A DNA stretch of 64,000 bases from Syngnathus acus (lineage: Eukaryota > Chordata > Actinopteri > Syngnathiformes > Syngnathidae), in assembly GCF_901709675.1 (NCBI RefSeq), contig NC_051088.1:5791664-5855663 (forward strand), in the 5' to 3' direction. Both the position numbers and the translations under genes were made by a program. Positions within the stretch are counted from its first letter, which is position 1, and each line of letters begins with the position of its first letter. Positions 40,801-50,813 of this stretch are shown here, piece after piece. The notes beneath the pieces are model-generated. The model was not told the origin of the DNA. It worked only from the letters and a program-made list of their open reading frames with translations, and did no database searches.

Positions 40801-41540
40801 TTAAAATGTGCTACATATGGAGACCTAGGGCCCTCTTTGTGTACACAGGTGTCCGTATATTTAGTGTAAAAAGGGGCGCATCCTCATTTTCAGGCCGGGG
40901 CAAGTCCAGCGAATGGAGCTGCATCTGGCCATTTGGTGACAAAAAGTAGACTAGATTTTAGACTTGCTAAAAGCAGGTCTAAGTGGCAGTTTAGGTGGTG
41001 TAATGCGATTTTAGTGGATTTGATAGAGTTGCAGGCAGACAGATTTAGTGTTCTGCGGACGTCTGTAGTGAATGTCATTGTATTTCATTCATAAATATGA
41101 CAACTGAGTTGGCCAATCTCTCTGAATTACTGTAGGAATCAATTCATTGAAGTAATTATCATCATCATCTCAAAAATATTTTTAATAACACCCCCGACCA
41201 TGTGGCACAACTACGGGTGGGTGTGGGAGGGGGTGGAGTCACACACAAAGTAACGATCGGCAGTGCAAGGCAGTCTCCAATTTGCACGTCACATGCACGG
41301 CAGATTGTATCATCCCAAAGAGGAGATCTTTACATTTACCTTTATAAACGCAGTTTGCACGCACCAATCTCACGCATGGAGAAGTCAATATCTGCTTCTG
41401 CAACGTCAAGCACTGAGTGTGCTTCGACCACCCTGATTTTAAATGAAGGGCGCTGCTTCAGTTGGCTGGGAGTTAATTTCCAGCCCATAACAATGACACA
41501 AACAGCCTCTTCTATCTGCTCTAGTCAAGAAAAATAAAAC

Positions 41541-41624
<84 letters not shown>

Positions 41625-44600
41625 AAACTCCAATCACGCTGTCCACAAAAATTGGTCCCCAAATTTCCTACTACAGTATACCTTTGTGAACTTTTAATTA
41701 AGCAAGCAATGCAAATTAGCTGTAAGTGGGTACCTCTTAAAAACAATGAAAATAAAACAAATTGTGACAAATAAATTTATTGATTAAAATTGATTAGTCT
41801 CACAGCTTAATTTGGAAGTCTAACTCAAGTCCATAAGTCAAAAAGAGTCATGCTTTCCTATATTGAATCCTCAGGGAGGGAAGGGCTTAAGATACTTCTA
41901 ATTAGGTGACGACTGTACTAAGAATGTTTTCAGTTAGCTCCAAAACATGGCTTCTTATCATCAGGTTTTGGAGCTGATAACCGCTACCACTGAGAAAATA
42001 CATCTCATCTCCTCCTTTGCTTTAGCCCTTCACTTTTCCTCCTCGGCCTCCTCCTGGCTCAGTAAATGAGTGTGATCCCTTTCAGATGTGATTCAATTAA
42101 TTTCTCTTGGATTTAATTACAAGCGATAGAGTCCAAATTATCACTCTTTCTCTGATAGGGGGTCCACAATTCCTAACAAGCATCCTCTGGTGGGTTAGGA
42201 GAGATTTAATTACAATTTTAGTCCGGTTTCTCCGTGACTTTGCTCCTTCTCAATTGAGTAGCCTAAATAATCTCTTCTCTCCATGGAGGTCTCGCTAAAA
42301 TTCAAGTCTCTAATTGTAAGAACAGGCACCATCTATCCATCCATCGATTTACAGTTGAACTTAAAATTGTTTAACCTCCAACCCAAAGTATTTGGAGATT
42401 TAGAACAAACTAACTAAACAGGACTAATGGGATTTCCCCCACATTTGGAGGTGATCCACCGCGTCTATTGAGATTTCTAACTCGACTTTTAACGTTAATG
42501 CCTGTAGTCCAAAGCAGTAGCCTTACTGATTTTATGATTATGTAACAAGATCCCTGAGGTAACTGAGGTTAAAGATCAAGTCATTGCATGTTCTTTTTTA
42601 TGCTCCACTACACACTATTTGGTCTCCTATAAACCTTCAAGGATTGCTTGTGTGTTTCAAAGCAAGATATGTCGTAATAATTTGAAATCTGCTCCTCGAA
42701 TCTGGTCAAATATATAATTTTAAGATGCATTTTCAGATGTCAATACAAACAAAGCTGAGCTCATTAGTTCAAGTTGGCTTTAGTCAAGCCTTTTGAATGA
42801 CTTTTTGTAAACTCGTTCACTTTCAATATCCCATAGTGAAGATAATTGTGTGTGGCCCTTTTAAGAAATGAGCATTAGGTACTATATGAGACAGGTTGAG
42901 CTGGGTTCACAGTGCATGAAATCCCAACCAAATATACTTTAATCCCTTTTATTCTTCCTGTATCACGAACCTGTGTATTTTCTATGCATTATTGTTTTTA
43001 ATTAAGTTTCTAGTTTTATTGTGTGCGTCAAGACACCAAACACATTTGATATACTGTAAAGCGGTGGTAAGCGCACATGAACTTGGCCACTATCTAAAAC
43101 ACTGAACACTGCCTTAACCTTTTCAGAATAGTCAGGAAATTTGTGTTAAAACAGCATGATTCCCTCTGTGAGAGGCCATGAATATAACTGTCGTGGGACT
43201 GTTTGTCCCAAGTCACAAGCTATGGAGAGGTTGCCGAGGTGACAGATGATTGTCATGACAACCTACACGAGTCGTGAGGCTTTTTGTGTTTGCCATGTTT
43301 GTTTACTCAATAGCTGATGTGTCTTTTTTGAACAAAGCTGTTTTTGAAATGATTTCCTATTGTATTAAGTGACAATGGAGGGGTTGATGAAAAAGGCATG
43401 TTGACTTTGGCTGTATGCATTGTGTGTCATATTTTCCTATAGGCGGCATCTGCAACCAGTCGCATCCTGGACAACCAAACAGTTGGAGAGCTGAAAGCTG
43501 AGATAGTCTCTTTGAAGGGTTTACTGCTCAGCAGGTAACAAAGTTTTTCAGTTCCTACACACATGCGCACACATCCACACACGCACACACATACACACGC
43601 ACGCACACATATACATATAACCCATGACTGTATTGAACAGGAGCATCCCTTTTGAATCGCTTGTACACACATCTGAATACATTTTAATCACAATAATATT
43701 TGTACTTAATCATCTATCCTCACCAAGTATGTGTTAATATATTTTTAAGCCATTCACTGCCATTGACGGCTATACGTAGATGTCAGAGATCCTTTTTAAC
43801 TGGGCTGGCAGTGGGTTAGTTAATGTGCAGTTCATAATTGCAAATGTGAAACACGTCACAATCATCATGTTCAAATTTAGTAATTGTGATAGATCACAAC
43901 ATGGCCCACAATGGTATCTTATTTTTCAATCGGTTCAATAGTTAACTGTTTTTTGTTTTTTTAACAATTTGTATGGCACATACATTTTATAAATATTAAC
44001 TTTTGGAGGATCTCTAGTGAAGTGCAGTGTGGTTATTTCCATCATGCATTATTAGTTTTATAATTTTCTAGTTAGATGGTAGCTCTCAAATGTTACTTTA
44101 AAAATGGAAGCATGCAAAATGTTCATGTTGACATCACTGGTCGCACAGATGGTCATCTTGTGAACAATTATCATGCAGCAGTCTTAAGCCTGTTTTTAAC
44201 TTGTTGTACTGCTCCAGGAATCACACAAACATTTGCGTTTAGGTATGAATTAATAAAAGATTATATGGTCTTCCAAATTACTTGCACACTTAGACAACCA
44301 TAAATGTCAAAAGTGGTTTTGGGGTATCGTCTCACTGTGGCATTAGAGGTTACAAATTGCACCATTGCTTTTATTTCACAACTAGCCGTCCCCCATTAGC
44401 ATACTGCAGTCATCAGCATTTCAGCACCGGCTTCTTTATTTTCATACTTTTATGGGTAAACAAGACACCTATTACTCCTATGATCTTACTTTCACTTTCT
44501 CTCATTTGTTAGAGTAAAGGATAAGTGAAGGGAAACACTAGCTGGAAAACAAAGGCTGATCAAAAGTGTTTTCTCTTGTACTATAACTGCAACACAGAAT

Positions 44601-46956
44601 CCTTCCAATAATCATAATACAGCCAAGATCAATTTGTCCATTTAAGAGGATTACATATCCATAGATGCCCCTTATGAACTAATTGCATTGTTTTTCATCA
44701 TAGACTGAAAACATTTGAGTATGATGAACGTGGGCCAACGTTTCATCTTTCATTCCCAGATATTTACATCTGGATCTGATAGACTACTTACAAGACGGTA
44801 CTTTTTTGTTTGAATCGTCCCATTTTTCCATCTAGGTGAACAATTGTGAAGATATGATGAAAAATTCAAAAAACCTTATTGTACAAACATTGGCTATAGC
44901 CTCTCCAACCATTTTGAAGAAACCACTTGTGTTCTTACAAACGTTGAATGGAGCGAGTAAAGAAAAAAGCAGTAATTGATGAAAGAAACAGTTTTGATTG
45001 TATTAAAAGCCTGAAAAGAATTGTGACATCAGCAGCAACTACCACAGGTGAGTGAATGTCACAAACAAAAGTACAGCTTCTGCACAAGAAGAATAGAGGG
45101 CCTGGCTGGAATGTGCAATGAAGAGATGTGAGATTATCATGCAGCAAAATAATTTGCCAAAACAACAAAGGAGTTCATCACAGGCAAGCTGCAGAAAGTT
45201 GTAGCGCATGAATTTTACCTGGTAAAAAAGAGACTGTTGGTCGAAACACCACGTCCAAAATAAACAAATGCCTGATCAAAATTGCAGTAAACGCATAGAA
45301 CAACATTACAAAAAGAAAACAAAAGGTTGTCAATTTCAATGGGTTACAGGATTAATGCAGTTTTTAAAATCAAATGATGATGAAGTGAATCCAAAGTCTT
45401 CTTCACTTCTGTTGCAATACTTCTGCTCACCTATAAATGTTATGTGATTACAAATCTTACATCACCAGCCAATCACATGACTGTGTGCAGAACAGTGGTA
45501 TCTCGGAAATTTGATTACAATCTGTTGCATGACGCTTGAACGTTGCCGCAGACTTTTCTTTGGATATGAATGTGATCACTAGAGAGAGTTTTAAGTAGGG
45601 GTGTAAATCGCGGGTTTTGTCACGATACGATATCATATCGATACAAAGGACCACGATACGATTATTGCCGATATCTTAAAGCCTGCTGTGATTCATTCAC
45701 GATACATCACGATATAGTGCTCCACGATCGATATTTTTATTTGTATTTAATTTTTTTAAATAAAAAATATAGAACAATATCCTGATTTATAACAATTCAT
45801 ACGCAAAATCAACAAGGTACTGCAAACTCTTTATTTAGGAAATTACAAGAGTATTGTAGTATACAAAGTGCTTATTTTAACACTGAACTTTATCAAATTC
45901 CTGTATTTTTTCTCATATAAGTAAGTAAAGAAAAATGAATATTCTTTCTTTTTTTGTAATACCATTAACTTTAAAGTGCATTACTGAACTATTTATTTAC
46001 AATAATTTTAATTGTCCGTTGAGCCATCTTTTCTTTGGAATCCAAAGTGCTTCCAAACGAATGACTTGAAGCCCAAAGGGGAGCGAATTTCCTCGTCTTC
46101 TTGGACACTAGCCATAGCACCAGCCCAGGAGCCGCGTAGTTGTCGGCTCCCCTTTCACGTGCCTGCTCTGCTCACAACACAGCACGCCGCGTACTGCTCC
46201 CGGAAAGAGGAAGCAAGCAACAATGAACTGGATTTCAAAATAAAGTCGCGTCTAATGTCCGAGGTCAAACACGGCGATATAAATCGATGTTTACGTTTAG
46301 CATCGATGCCAATAAATCGTAGAGCATTATATCGATTAATCGATGTGTATCGATGAATCGTTACACCCCTAGTTTTAAGTCTTGCATGCTTTTGCGGAAG
46401 TTTCGCATGATATGATGCCAAATGCTAAGTCTTGGCCCAACGATCTAGATTAAACGATCATACTTCGCTTTAATATGAAACAAGTGTATAAGTGATATTT
46501 TTTTCAATTCTCTGTCACAGGAGGCAATTTCCTTCCACCCCTTCTGTTTCTAAGATCCCCTCATGGCAGATTCCCTTGAAAGAACCCTCAGCATCCAGCT
46601 CCCAGTCAGGCAACCAGAGCAGCAGCGACATATCTCCCGTCAGTAATGAGTCAGCTGACTCGTCTCCTGTGAAAGATGGACTCCTCAGCCCGCGGGATGT
46701 GCTGAATGGGTCAGTCGGTGTCAACGGTGATGTCGCAGGCCTCGACGCGGCAGCGCCCTTGGCCTTGAAACACCAGGTTCGCATAGAGGTGCAGAGAGAG
46801 GAAGAAGAGAATGACCATGTTAGAAAGGAAAAGGAAGAAGTGGAGGGTCGAAGCATGCAGACTGAGGATCATCAAGGTGGAGATGGACAGATCCACAAAC
46901 AAGATGACAAATTGAAGCGGCCAGAGGGTGCTGGCAATGAAAGTGAGGTGGATTAG
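1850..46956 (+). CDS. pex14: PEX14, peroxisomal membrane docking protein, complete, nine coding exons
   Basis: Peroxin-14 sits in the peroxisomal membrane and docks the cargo receptors PEX5 and PEX7 with PEX13 for matrix protein import. Nine exons (36, 51, 85, 126, 86, 103, 98, 92 and 436 bp) sum to 1113 bp, i.e. 370 residues plus stop; human PEX14 has 377. The conserved N-terminal domain is at about residues 26-72, with Phe36 (KFLQN) and Phe53 (AFLKKKG) in the positions known to bind PEX5 WxxxF/Y motifs. A hydrophobic membrane segment lies at 110-127 ([14 protein letters not shown]). A coiled coil spans about 135-225, containing [19 protein letters not shown] and [12 protein letters not shown] are conserved in exon 9, followed by an acidic tail ending NESEVD. 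The start ATG has a good context (AAG before, G after). All introns are GT/AG with consistent phases. Divergent to DFFA and convergent with CASZ1. Confidence 0.96.
1886..2945 (+). other. PEX14 intron 1
   Basis: 1060 bp. Apart from the dispersed repeat fragment at about 2593-2660, nothing recognisable. Confidence 0.85.
2593..2660. mobile_element. Dispersed repeat fragment with TCGC/CGCGG motifs
   Basis: CCCTCGCTACTTCGCG, TTATCGCGGCTTC and CTACATCGCGGATTTT resemble the ends of an interspersed DNA repeat common in teleost genomes. CpG density is far above the surroundings. Family not assigned. Confidence 0.4.
2946..2996 (+). CDS. pex14: PEX14 coding exon 2
   Basis: Encodes residues 13-29 ([17 protein letters not shown]). 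Acceptor TTTACACCCAG, donor CTG|GTAAGA, phase 0 at both ends. Confidence 0.88.
4262..4370. repeat. (CA)n microsatellite with CG-rich lead
   Basis: GTACACGCGCGCGTG followed by about 44 CA units. Confidence 0.97.
4783..4836. repeat. (GA)n microsatellite
   Basis: About 20 uninterrupted GA units, then interrupted GA and CAAGA. Confidence 0.97.
6120..6440 (-). pseudogene. Degenerate Tc1-like transposase fragment
   Basis: On the minus strand one frame reads [20 protein letters not shown] (about 6285-6344), matching the Tc1-family catalytic-core motif NIIPTVKHGGGSVMVWGCF. Further on, in another frame, [13 protein letters not shown] and [10 protein letters not shown] resemble the LEENLLPSARKL and DNDPKHTAK region. 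Stops, frame changes and two poly(T) runs (poly-A on this strand) show it is dead. Inverted ends were not found. Confidence 0.65.
7512..7557. repeat. C-rich low-complexity tract
   Basis: ACCCCACCCAACC-type sequence, strongly strand-asymmetric for C. Confidence 0.7.
8461..8514. repeat. Tandem duplication, 31-bp period
   Basis: GTTTGCTTAGAAATGCGTTT plus GTC is repeated exactly at 8461-8483 and 8492-8514. Confidence 0.9.
10195..10222. repeat. Poly(T) and poly(C) tract
   Basis: A T run followed by about 15 consecutive C; prone to length error in assembly. Confidence 0.9.
11618..11721. repeat. Perfect 52-bp tandem duplication
   Basis: The unit at 11618-11669, beginning AAAAGTAAAATGTATG and ending TTATCCACTTGG, is repeated without a mismatch at 11670-11721. 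Confidence 0.97.
15148..15285. mobile_element. Possible hAT-like element relic (one end)
   Basis: AGTTGGGCATCGTTTGAATT and GACGATTCCGGTTACGATT resemble the end of a teleost hAT-type repeat. No matching inverted end was found nearby, so this is a fragment at best. Confidence 0.35.
16662..16986 (-). mobile_element. hAT-type non-autonomous element, copy 1 (325 bp)
   Basis: The ends CACAGGTGTCAAACTC and TTTGACACCCCTG are inverted repeats. The element is flanked by 8-bp near-identical target duplications, CTCTAAAG (16654-16661) and CTTTAAAG (16987-16994). Internal GGCCC/GCGGGCC-rich blocks match the copies at 30011 and 58873 in opposite orientation. No transposase is encoded. It lies in PEX14 intron 2. 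Confidence 0.88.
20834..20918 (+). CDS. pex14: PEX14 coding exon 3, core of the PEX5-binding domain
   Basis: Encodes residues 30-57 plus one base: [20 protein letters not shown] and RKAFLKKK. Phe36 and Phe53 are the expected ligand-binding aromatics. Acceptor CTTCCTAG, donor AAAG|GTAAGG. Confidence 0.95.
21450..21617. mobile_element. 168-bp TA-flanked inverted-repeat element (MITE)
   Basis: Perfect 25-bp inverted ends starting CCGTAATTTTCGGACTATAA, flanked by TA on each side (21448-21449 and 21618-21619). GCGACTTATA occurs four times (21502, 21519, 21576, 21593), with an inverted copy in the left end. It is noncoding. The TA duplication fits Tc1/mariner-type integration, but the superfamily is not proven. 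Confidence 0.85.
21618..21672. repeat. AT-rich microsatellite next to the MITE
   Basis: (TA)n with ATAATATA interruptions. A shorter AT tract also lies just left of the MITE (about 21426-21449), so the element inserted into an AT microsatellite. Confidence 0.9.
27994..28119 (+). CDS. pex14: PEX14 coding exon 4
   Basis: Encodes residues 58-99. [16 protein letters not shown] completes the N-terminal helical domain, followed by a proline-rich linker ([17 protein letters not shown]). Acceptor GATTGCAG, donor CACA|GTGAGT. Confidence 0.93.
28120..30764 (+). other. PEX14 intron 4 (2.6 kb)
   Basis: Contains the hAT copy at 30011 and A/T-rich low-complexity sequence around 29850-29970. Nothing else identified. 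Confidence 0.85.
30011..30341 (+). mobile_element. hAT-type non-autonomous element, copy 2 (331 bp)
   Basis: Perfect 8-bp target duplication CTCTAAAA at 30003-30010 and 30342-30349. Ends CTGGGGTGTGAAATTC and GAGTTCGACACCTGTG. Internal sequence is collinear with the 331-bp copy at 58873 and inverted relative to the copy at 16662. Confidence 0.92.
30765..30850 (+). CDS. pex14: PEX14 coding exon 5, membrane segment
   Basis: Encodes residues 100-128: [11 protein letters not shown], the hydrophobic stretch [13 protein letters not shown], then HQLYK. Acceptor TTGTCAAG (AAG rather than the commoner CAG or TAG) and donor AAG|GTGCAG. Confidence 0.94.
30851..32534 (+). other. PEX14 intron 5 (1.7 kb)
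   Basis: No repeat or gene recognised. Confidence 0.8.
32535..32637 (+). CDS. pex14: PEX14 coding exon 6
   Basis: Encodes residues 129-162: [20 protein letters not shown] through AMSGTLTQT, the start of the coiled coil. Acceptor AATTGCAG, donor ACAG|GTGAAG. Confidence 0.94.
33560..33780. mobile_element. Dispersed repeat, likely retroelement tail, with A-rich end
   Basis: AAAGTCAAAGTCTGCTTTAT, TGTCAATTTC and AAGACACACAAAGAGATCGA, followed by an AATA-rich stretch, match a repeat type familiar from many teleost UTRs and introns. Family not assigned. Confidence 0.4.
34819..34892. repeat. (CA)n microsatellite
   Basis: About 32 CA units, ending in CACGTGTGTGTG, a small inverted repeat. Confidence 0.97.
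36200..36297 (+). CDS. pex14: PEX14 coding exon 7, coiled coil
   Basis: Encodes residues 163-195, including [19 protein letters not shown], nearly identical to the human coiled coil. Acceptor TTTTATCAG, donor GAG|GTAGTT. Confidence 0.95.
39278..39624. mobile_element. hAT-type non-autonomous element, second family (347 bp)
   Basis: Left end CATCGCTATTCAAGTAGCGG and right end TTGAATAGCCCTC are inverted repeats around CTATTCAA. Flanks CATTAAAC (39270-39277) and CATCAAAC (39625-39632) match at 7 of 8 bases. GGCCCATGGCCCA near the left end is mirrored by TTGGCCCAAC near the right. No transposase. Confidence 0.78.
40386..40470. mobile_element. Dispersed repeat fragment (SINE/LINE-like)
   Basis: GTTGGAGCCTATTCCAGCTG followed by ACTTTGGGCAAGAGGC is a widely dispersed fish repeat motif. 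A related fragment lies at about 55910-55955. Confidence 0.45.
40736..40813. repeat. Imperfect 39-bp tandem duplication
   Basis: CTTAATAAAATGTCGCTGGA and CTTGATCAAATGTCGTTGGA begin two 39-bp units that share AAGGGTCTTAAAA. Confidence 0.85.
41541..41626. repeat. (GAAA)n microsatellite
   Basis: About 21 GAAA units, a purine-only strand. Confidence 0.97.
43443..43534 (+). CDS. pex14: PEX14 coding exon 8
   Basis: Encodes residues 196-225 plus two bases: [20 protein letters not shown], then [10 protein letters not shown]. Acceptor TTCCTATAG, donor CAG|GTAACA. Confidence 0.94.
43745..43823. mobile_element. 79-bp TTAA-flanked repeat (possible piggyBac-type MITE)
   Basis: TTAAGCCATTCACTGCCATT at one end and GCTGGCAGTGGGTTAGTTAA at the other form imperfect inverted repeats bounded by TTAA. 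CACTGCCATTGACGGC is a familiar teleost dispersed motif. Superfamily is inferred from TTAA only. Confidence 0.5.
45596..46371. mobile_element. hAT-type non-autonomous element, third family (776 bp)
   Basis: Ends TAGGGGTGTAA and TTACACCCCTA are perfect inverted repeats, flanked by a perfect 8-bp duplication GTTTTAAG (45588-45595 and 46372-46379). Subterminal ATCGAT/CGATA repeats are dense at both ends. A 114-codon frame inside shows no transposase motif. Confidence 0.9.
46521..46956 (+). CDS. pex14: PEX14 terminal coding exon 9
   Basis: Encodes residues 226-370: [19 protein letters not shown], a serine-rich block with [12 protein letters not shown], then a Glu/Lys-rich tail and [20 protein letters not shown]. 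The stop TAG is at 46954-46956. Acceptor TCTGTCACAG. Confidence 0.95.
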
Positions 46957-47370
46957 ACACCTGTTAAGTTCTCTTCTTCACCCACCTGTTTGTGACACTC
47001 CTAATGCTTCGGTCATATTTCCTGTGGGCTTCTGCTTTATTCAGTCACACTTCAAATTCAGTGGCACCTCGACACTGCAGTATAAATGCTTTTAGATGAA
47101 ACAATTCCATCAGCTCATTCACAGTTTAGTGTGTGGTGCAGCTGTGGGTTAGGAATCATGTTCATTTCTTCACTTCAAAAGTTACTGTCCTGCTTGCAGA
47201 GAAGCATTAGCTGGGTTTCTTTTGATGGCAATTGGAAAGGACAATCCCGACCAGGGACGTAGCTTTTAGCCTCTTTTATTTGTGCTTCCGCATTGTTGTC
47301 AGTCTGTCAATAATTCACAAGGCCAACGCGGTTGCATTTGGGTGAAATAAAAGCCTTGAAATTCAAGATT
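46957..47370 (+). other. pex14: PEX14 3' UTR
   Basis: Noncoding sequence from the stop codon to about 20 bases past the first AATAAA. No earlier canonical poly(A) signal was seen. Confidence 0.7.
47346..47351 (+). terminator. pex14: PEX14 poly(A) signal AATAAA
   Basis: GTGAAATAAAAGCC, about 390 bp after the stop codon, followed within about 30-50 bp by GT-rich sequence (GTGATGAGTGGCTTTG) as expected of a cleavage site. Confidence 0.75.
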
Positions 47371-47857
47371 ACAATGTGATGAGTGGCTTTGTTCTATGCA
47401 AGTGTCAGGGTGCTCAGAGGAGAATGGTAGATAAATGTTTTTTTCCGTTGCTTTTCTTTCACTGAGGGCGGAATTACCAATCATGGAAGGTGTTTGTTTG
47501 CGTGGCAGGTGAGGGGGAAGTGTGGGGGGGGCTCATGTGCTGTACTCGATCTGCATCTCCAGCAGAGCATCTGATTTGATTTGTGAAGTATGTTAATAAT
47601 CAAATGATCAACAAATAACAGATGTATTAGTTCATGCTGCTTGAAATGTCAAGCAGGCTAAAAACGCAAATCTAATACAGAAAGCCCGGTTGCATTGTGT
47701 TATTTTCCGTAACAAGCCCCCCGGTCCAAATTAAGCAGGCCCTCCTTCGGTGACTAATCTTTACTGAAAACTGTGCCTGTATTTTGTTATTATGATGCAG
47801 TAAGACACCAAAGGCTGTCACAGATGGAAGTTGCAGAATTTGTGGCACTTGTTTTCT

Positions 47858-48029
<172 letters not shown>

Positions 48030-50777
48030 AGGTGGATGCCGGAAGCTTATAAAAATGTCCCATGATTGAAAAGGAAAGTAATAAATGAATACTCGACTTA
48101 TTGAATTAGTTACTGTCTGCAACTCAAGACGGGTCTGAGTGAGAAGACAGGATAAATCTCGGCTCTTATACCACATTCGTCTCCCATCACATATCCTTTG
48201 TAGCAATGCACAGCACATGTGTGATAGCTCTTCTGACCAACCACTGTTATGTTTGAATGTCTGGCTCTATCTAAAGCTTATAAGAAATCTCATGCTGCAA
48301 TGTAAATTAACATTCATGGTAATTTCTTTAAAAGGATGTGTAATAATACAAATGGTTTTCAATGATTAAAAAAAGTATGTGTTCATTCCCGTGCTGTTTT
48401 GCTAATCTGTACTTTTTGGGCTACTATACACTCTGGACCGAATTGACTATCGGATTGCATTGCCTTTGCTTGCCGCTAACCGGTAAAAATGGAAACAGAT
48501 AGCATGTAATTCACAAAGTACGCGCAGATGTTGAAATGCGACATGAACTGCGATGCAAAGTAGAATGCGTCTCGGTGCACCCGTGGTATTTGGGTATATC
48601 TAAATGAGGTAATCGGGGGAGAACTTGCCCACCTCTATGCAAATGAGCCTCACGGATAAACAAAATGTATCGAATCTATTTCGCTGAACACTATTTAGTT
48701 TCAATTTCTGTCATTTGTCATTTCACTCTGCCAGGTAGGATGACCCTCTGACTGCGAGGCTCACTTTTTTTGCCTATAGGTTGCATTCTCAACATTACTA
48801 CGCACGCTCAAGAGTATGAATTTAATTTATCGGAGTCGCAATGATCAATAGTGTTTCATGTATCAATGAGTTATGTAAACTTCTCTGTGGTTCGATACTG
48901 CATCCCTTTGTAATCCATTAACCTCTCCCTGGAGCTGAAGCCAACCTGAAATTTATAGAGACCGACTGTCATAAATCCACTTGTACATCATTTAGTGTCT
49001 GGCAGTATTTGAATATTTTTGTCCATGCTGCAGCTTCCATCTACACCACTTAACAAGTGTAAAAGTGTAAATAGGCTTGATGTCGCTGTTTGTGCTACAT
49101 TCTCCCTCATTTGGTACAAATTGTTTGCTCAATGTACCACCCTGGTTTTGACATTAGTTTGCTCCCCGGCTGGAACCCTTTACATCATCAATCATGCTGC
49201 TAAACGGAGAGCACTCAATAGGATGGTGTATTGACGTGCTGTGAACTCCATTGTTCGTTGGAACTGAGCACTCAGCAGGTTAGAGAGCTGAGTATCTCCT
49301 TGGATCAATGTATGCGTTGTTTGCCCCAAAGCAGATGCTCAGATGACTACTAGATTTGGTTTGAACCCTAATATAAGTCTACCCGCCTCATTCATGTAGT
49401 TCTGAAAGCTTCTTTCATGTATCATTAACTGTAGTATTGTACAGTGTATACTTGTTGCGTAAACTTTCACCTCTTTCATTACCCTTTAAATGTGTGTCAG
49501 TGGTGAAATGAGAAACCTTCCAGTGTCAAACCAGTGTCATTCTGGCTCTGTAACCGTGCTCTGTGTGAGTGATTGATGACTTTCCTCAAAAGTGTCTTAG
49601 TGGTGATGTAAGAATTCCTTTTAAAAAACGTTTCATGACTGTCACTAAAAGTGTCTGTGGAACGCTGCACGGCTACTCGACACTGGCTCCTTCCTTGTGA
49701 AAATGGGAACATTTGACAATCCAAGGTCGTCCAGGGGCTTCACAAGTAGTGTATGCCCAAGTCTTATAAGCACTTTGTCATCACCTTCTATTTAAACACC
49801 CAATCCTCTGTCTGGCCCGTATCATTTTATTTTGTTCTGGCACTTTTTCAAATCCAAATGTAGAGCACGGGGAGAAGGACTCTTCCATCGACAGCGTTTG
49901 CTTTCCCCGCCTAATAGACAGGTAAAAGAATGACACGGTCCTTGTCACCAATACTCTAATGAGCCATCATACCGAAGTGAGGGTGAGTAGAAACAAACCG
50001 TGAATGGAAAAAAAAACACGAGTTAATGTAGCCTATAAATCACTGATGCTGTTGTGAGCAGATTGGATTAGCTGAGAGAAGGCCTGTCAGCCTGTGGAGA
50101 GACTGCAGCTGCAGGCGGCACCGAAGCAACAGGTGTGTTTGCGCATATTGGACTGACCCGTTAGCAGAAGGTGGGGGCATAGGAAGGGTCTAGCATGTGT
50201 AGTGTAGCATGGCTGTTTGTGTTGTTTTGTAAATATTTAACAAAATACACAAGATGAAGACACAAGGTCTGCACTAATGCTGTTCACACTTTATCTGCAC
50301 TGAGATCACACGGGCCTGCTTGCCTTCACCGTATGGGTGAGCAACCTTATTAGGTCACTTAAACTGAAATGAATTTCACATGCCGTATGATTTTAAATAT
50401 GAGGCCAAGACAAATAATTCCAAAACGTCTTCCACCATTAAAGTGACCAGTAACCTCTACGCCTCAATTGTTTGAGGTAGAAAAAGAAACCCAGAAAATT
50501 GGAAAAATATGGTTGCACAAGTGTGCACACTCTTATAACTGGAGGCATGGCTATGCTAATGGCTGGCGCACTGACTCCTCAGCCTAAAGGTTTTGGGTGA
50601 CCATTTGCAGCTTTTTGTAATTCCTTCCACCTTAACTATGGTCTCAGTACTTGCCGCTGGAAAAAGGTGTTACTCTCAGTGAGTTTGTCCTCCAAACTTG
50701 GTCACGATATCATCACGGAGAAATACAAACCCATTTTAATGCATTCACAGAGGGTAAGGGTGCAAAAAACAGAATTA

Positions 50778-50813
50778 CATATATATATATATGGCTTATA
50801 TATATATATAAGT
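50778..50813. repeat. Palindromic AT microsatellite
   Basis: (AT)n, then GGCT, then (TA)n. Confidence 0.9.

Larger units (their letters stand above)
36298..43442 (+). other. PEX14 intron 7 (7.1 kb)
   Basis: Contains the hAT-type element at 39278, a SINE- or LINE-like fragment near 40390, a 39-bp duplication at 40736 and (GAAA)n at 41541. The rest is unannotated. Confidence 0.85.
43535..46520 (+). other. PEX14 intron 8 (3.0 kb)
   Basis: Contains an interrupted CA-rich tract (43556-43618), the TTAA-flanked repeat at 43745 and the hAT-type element at 45596 that ends 149 bp before exon 9. Confidence 0.85.

Noticed and set aside
46012-46356. 114-codon frame inside the hAT element at 45596
   Set aside because: No hAT dimerisation domain or zinc finger motif; the element is non-autonomous.
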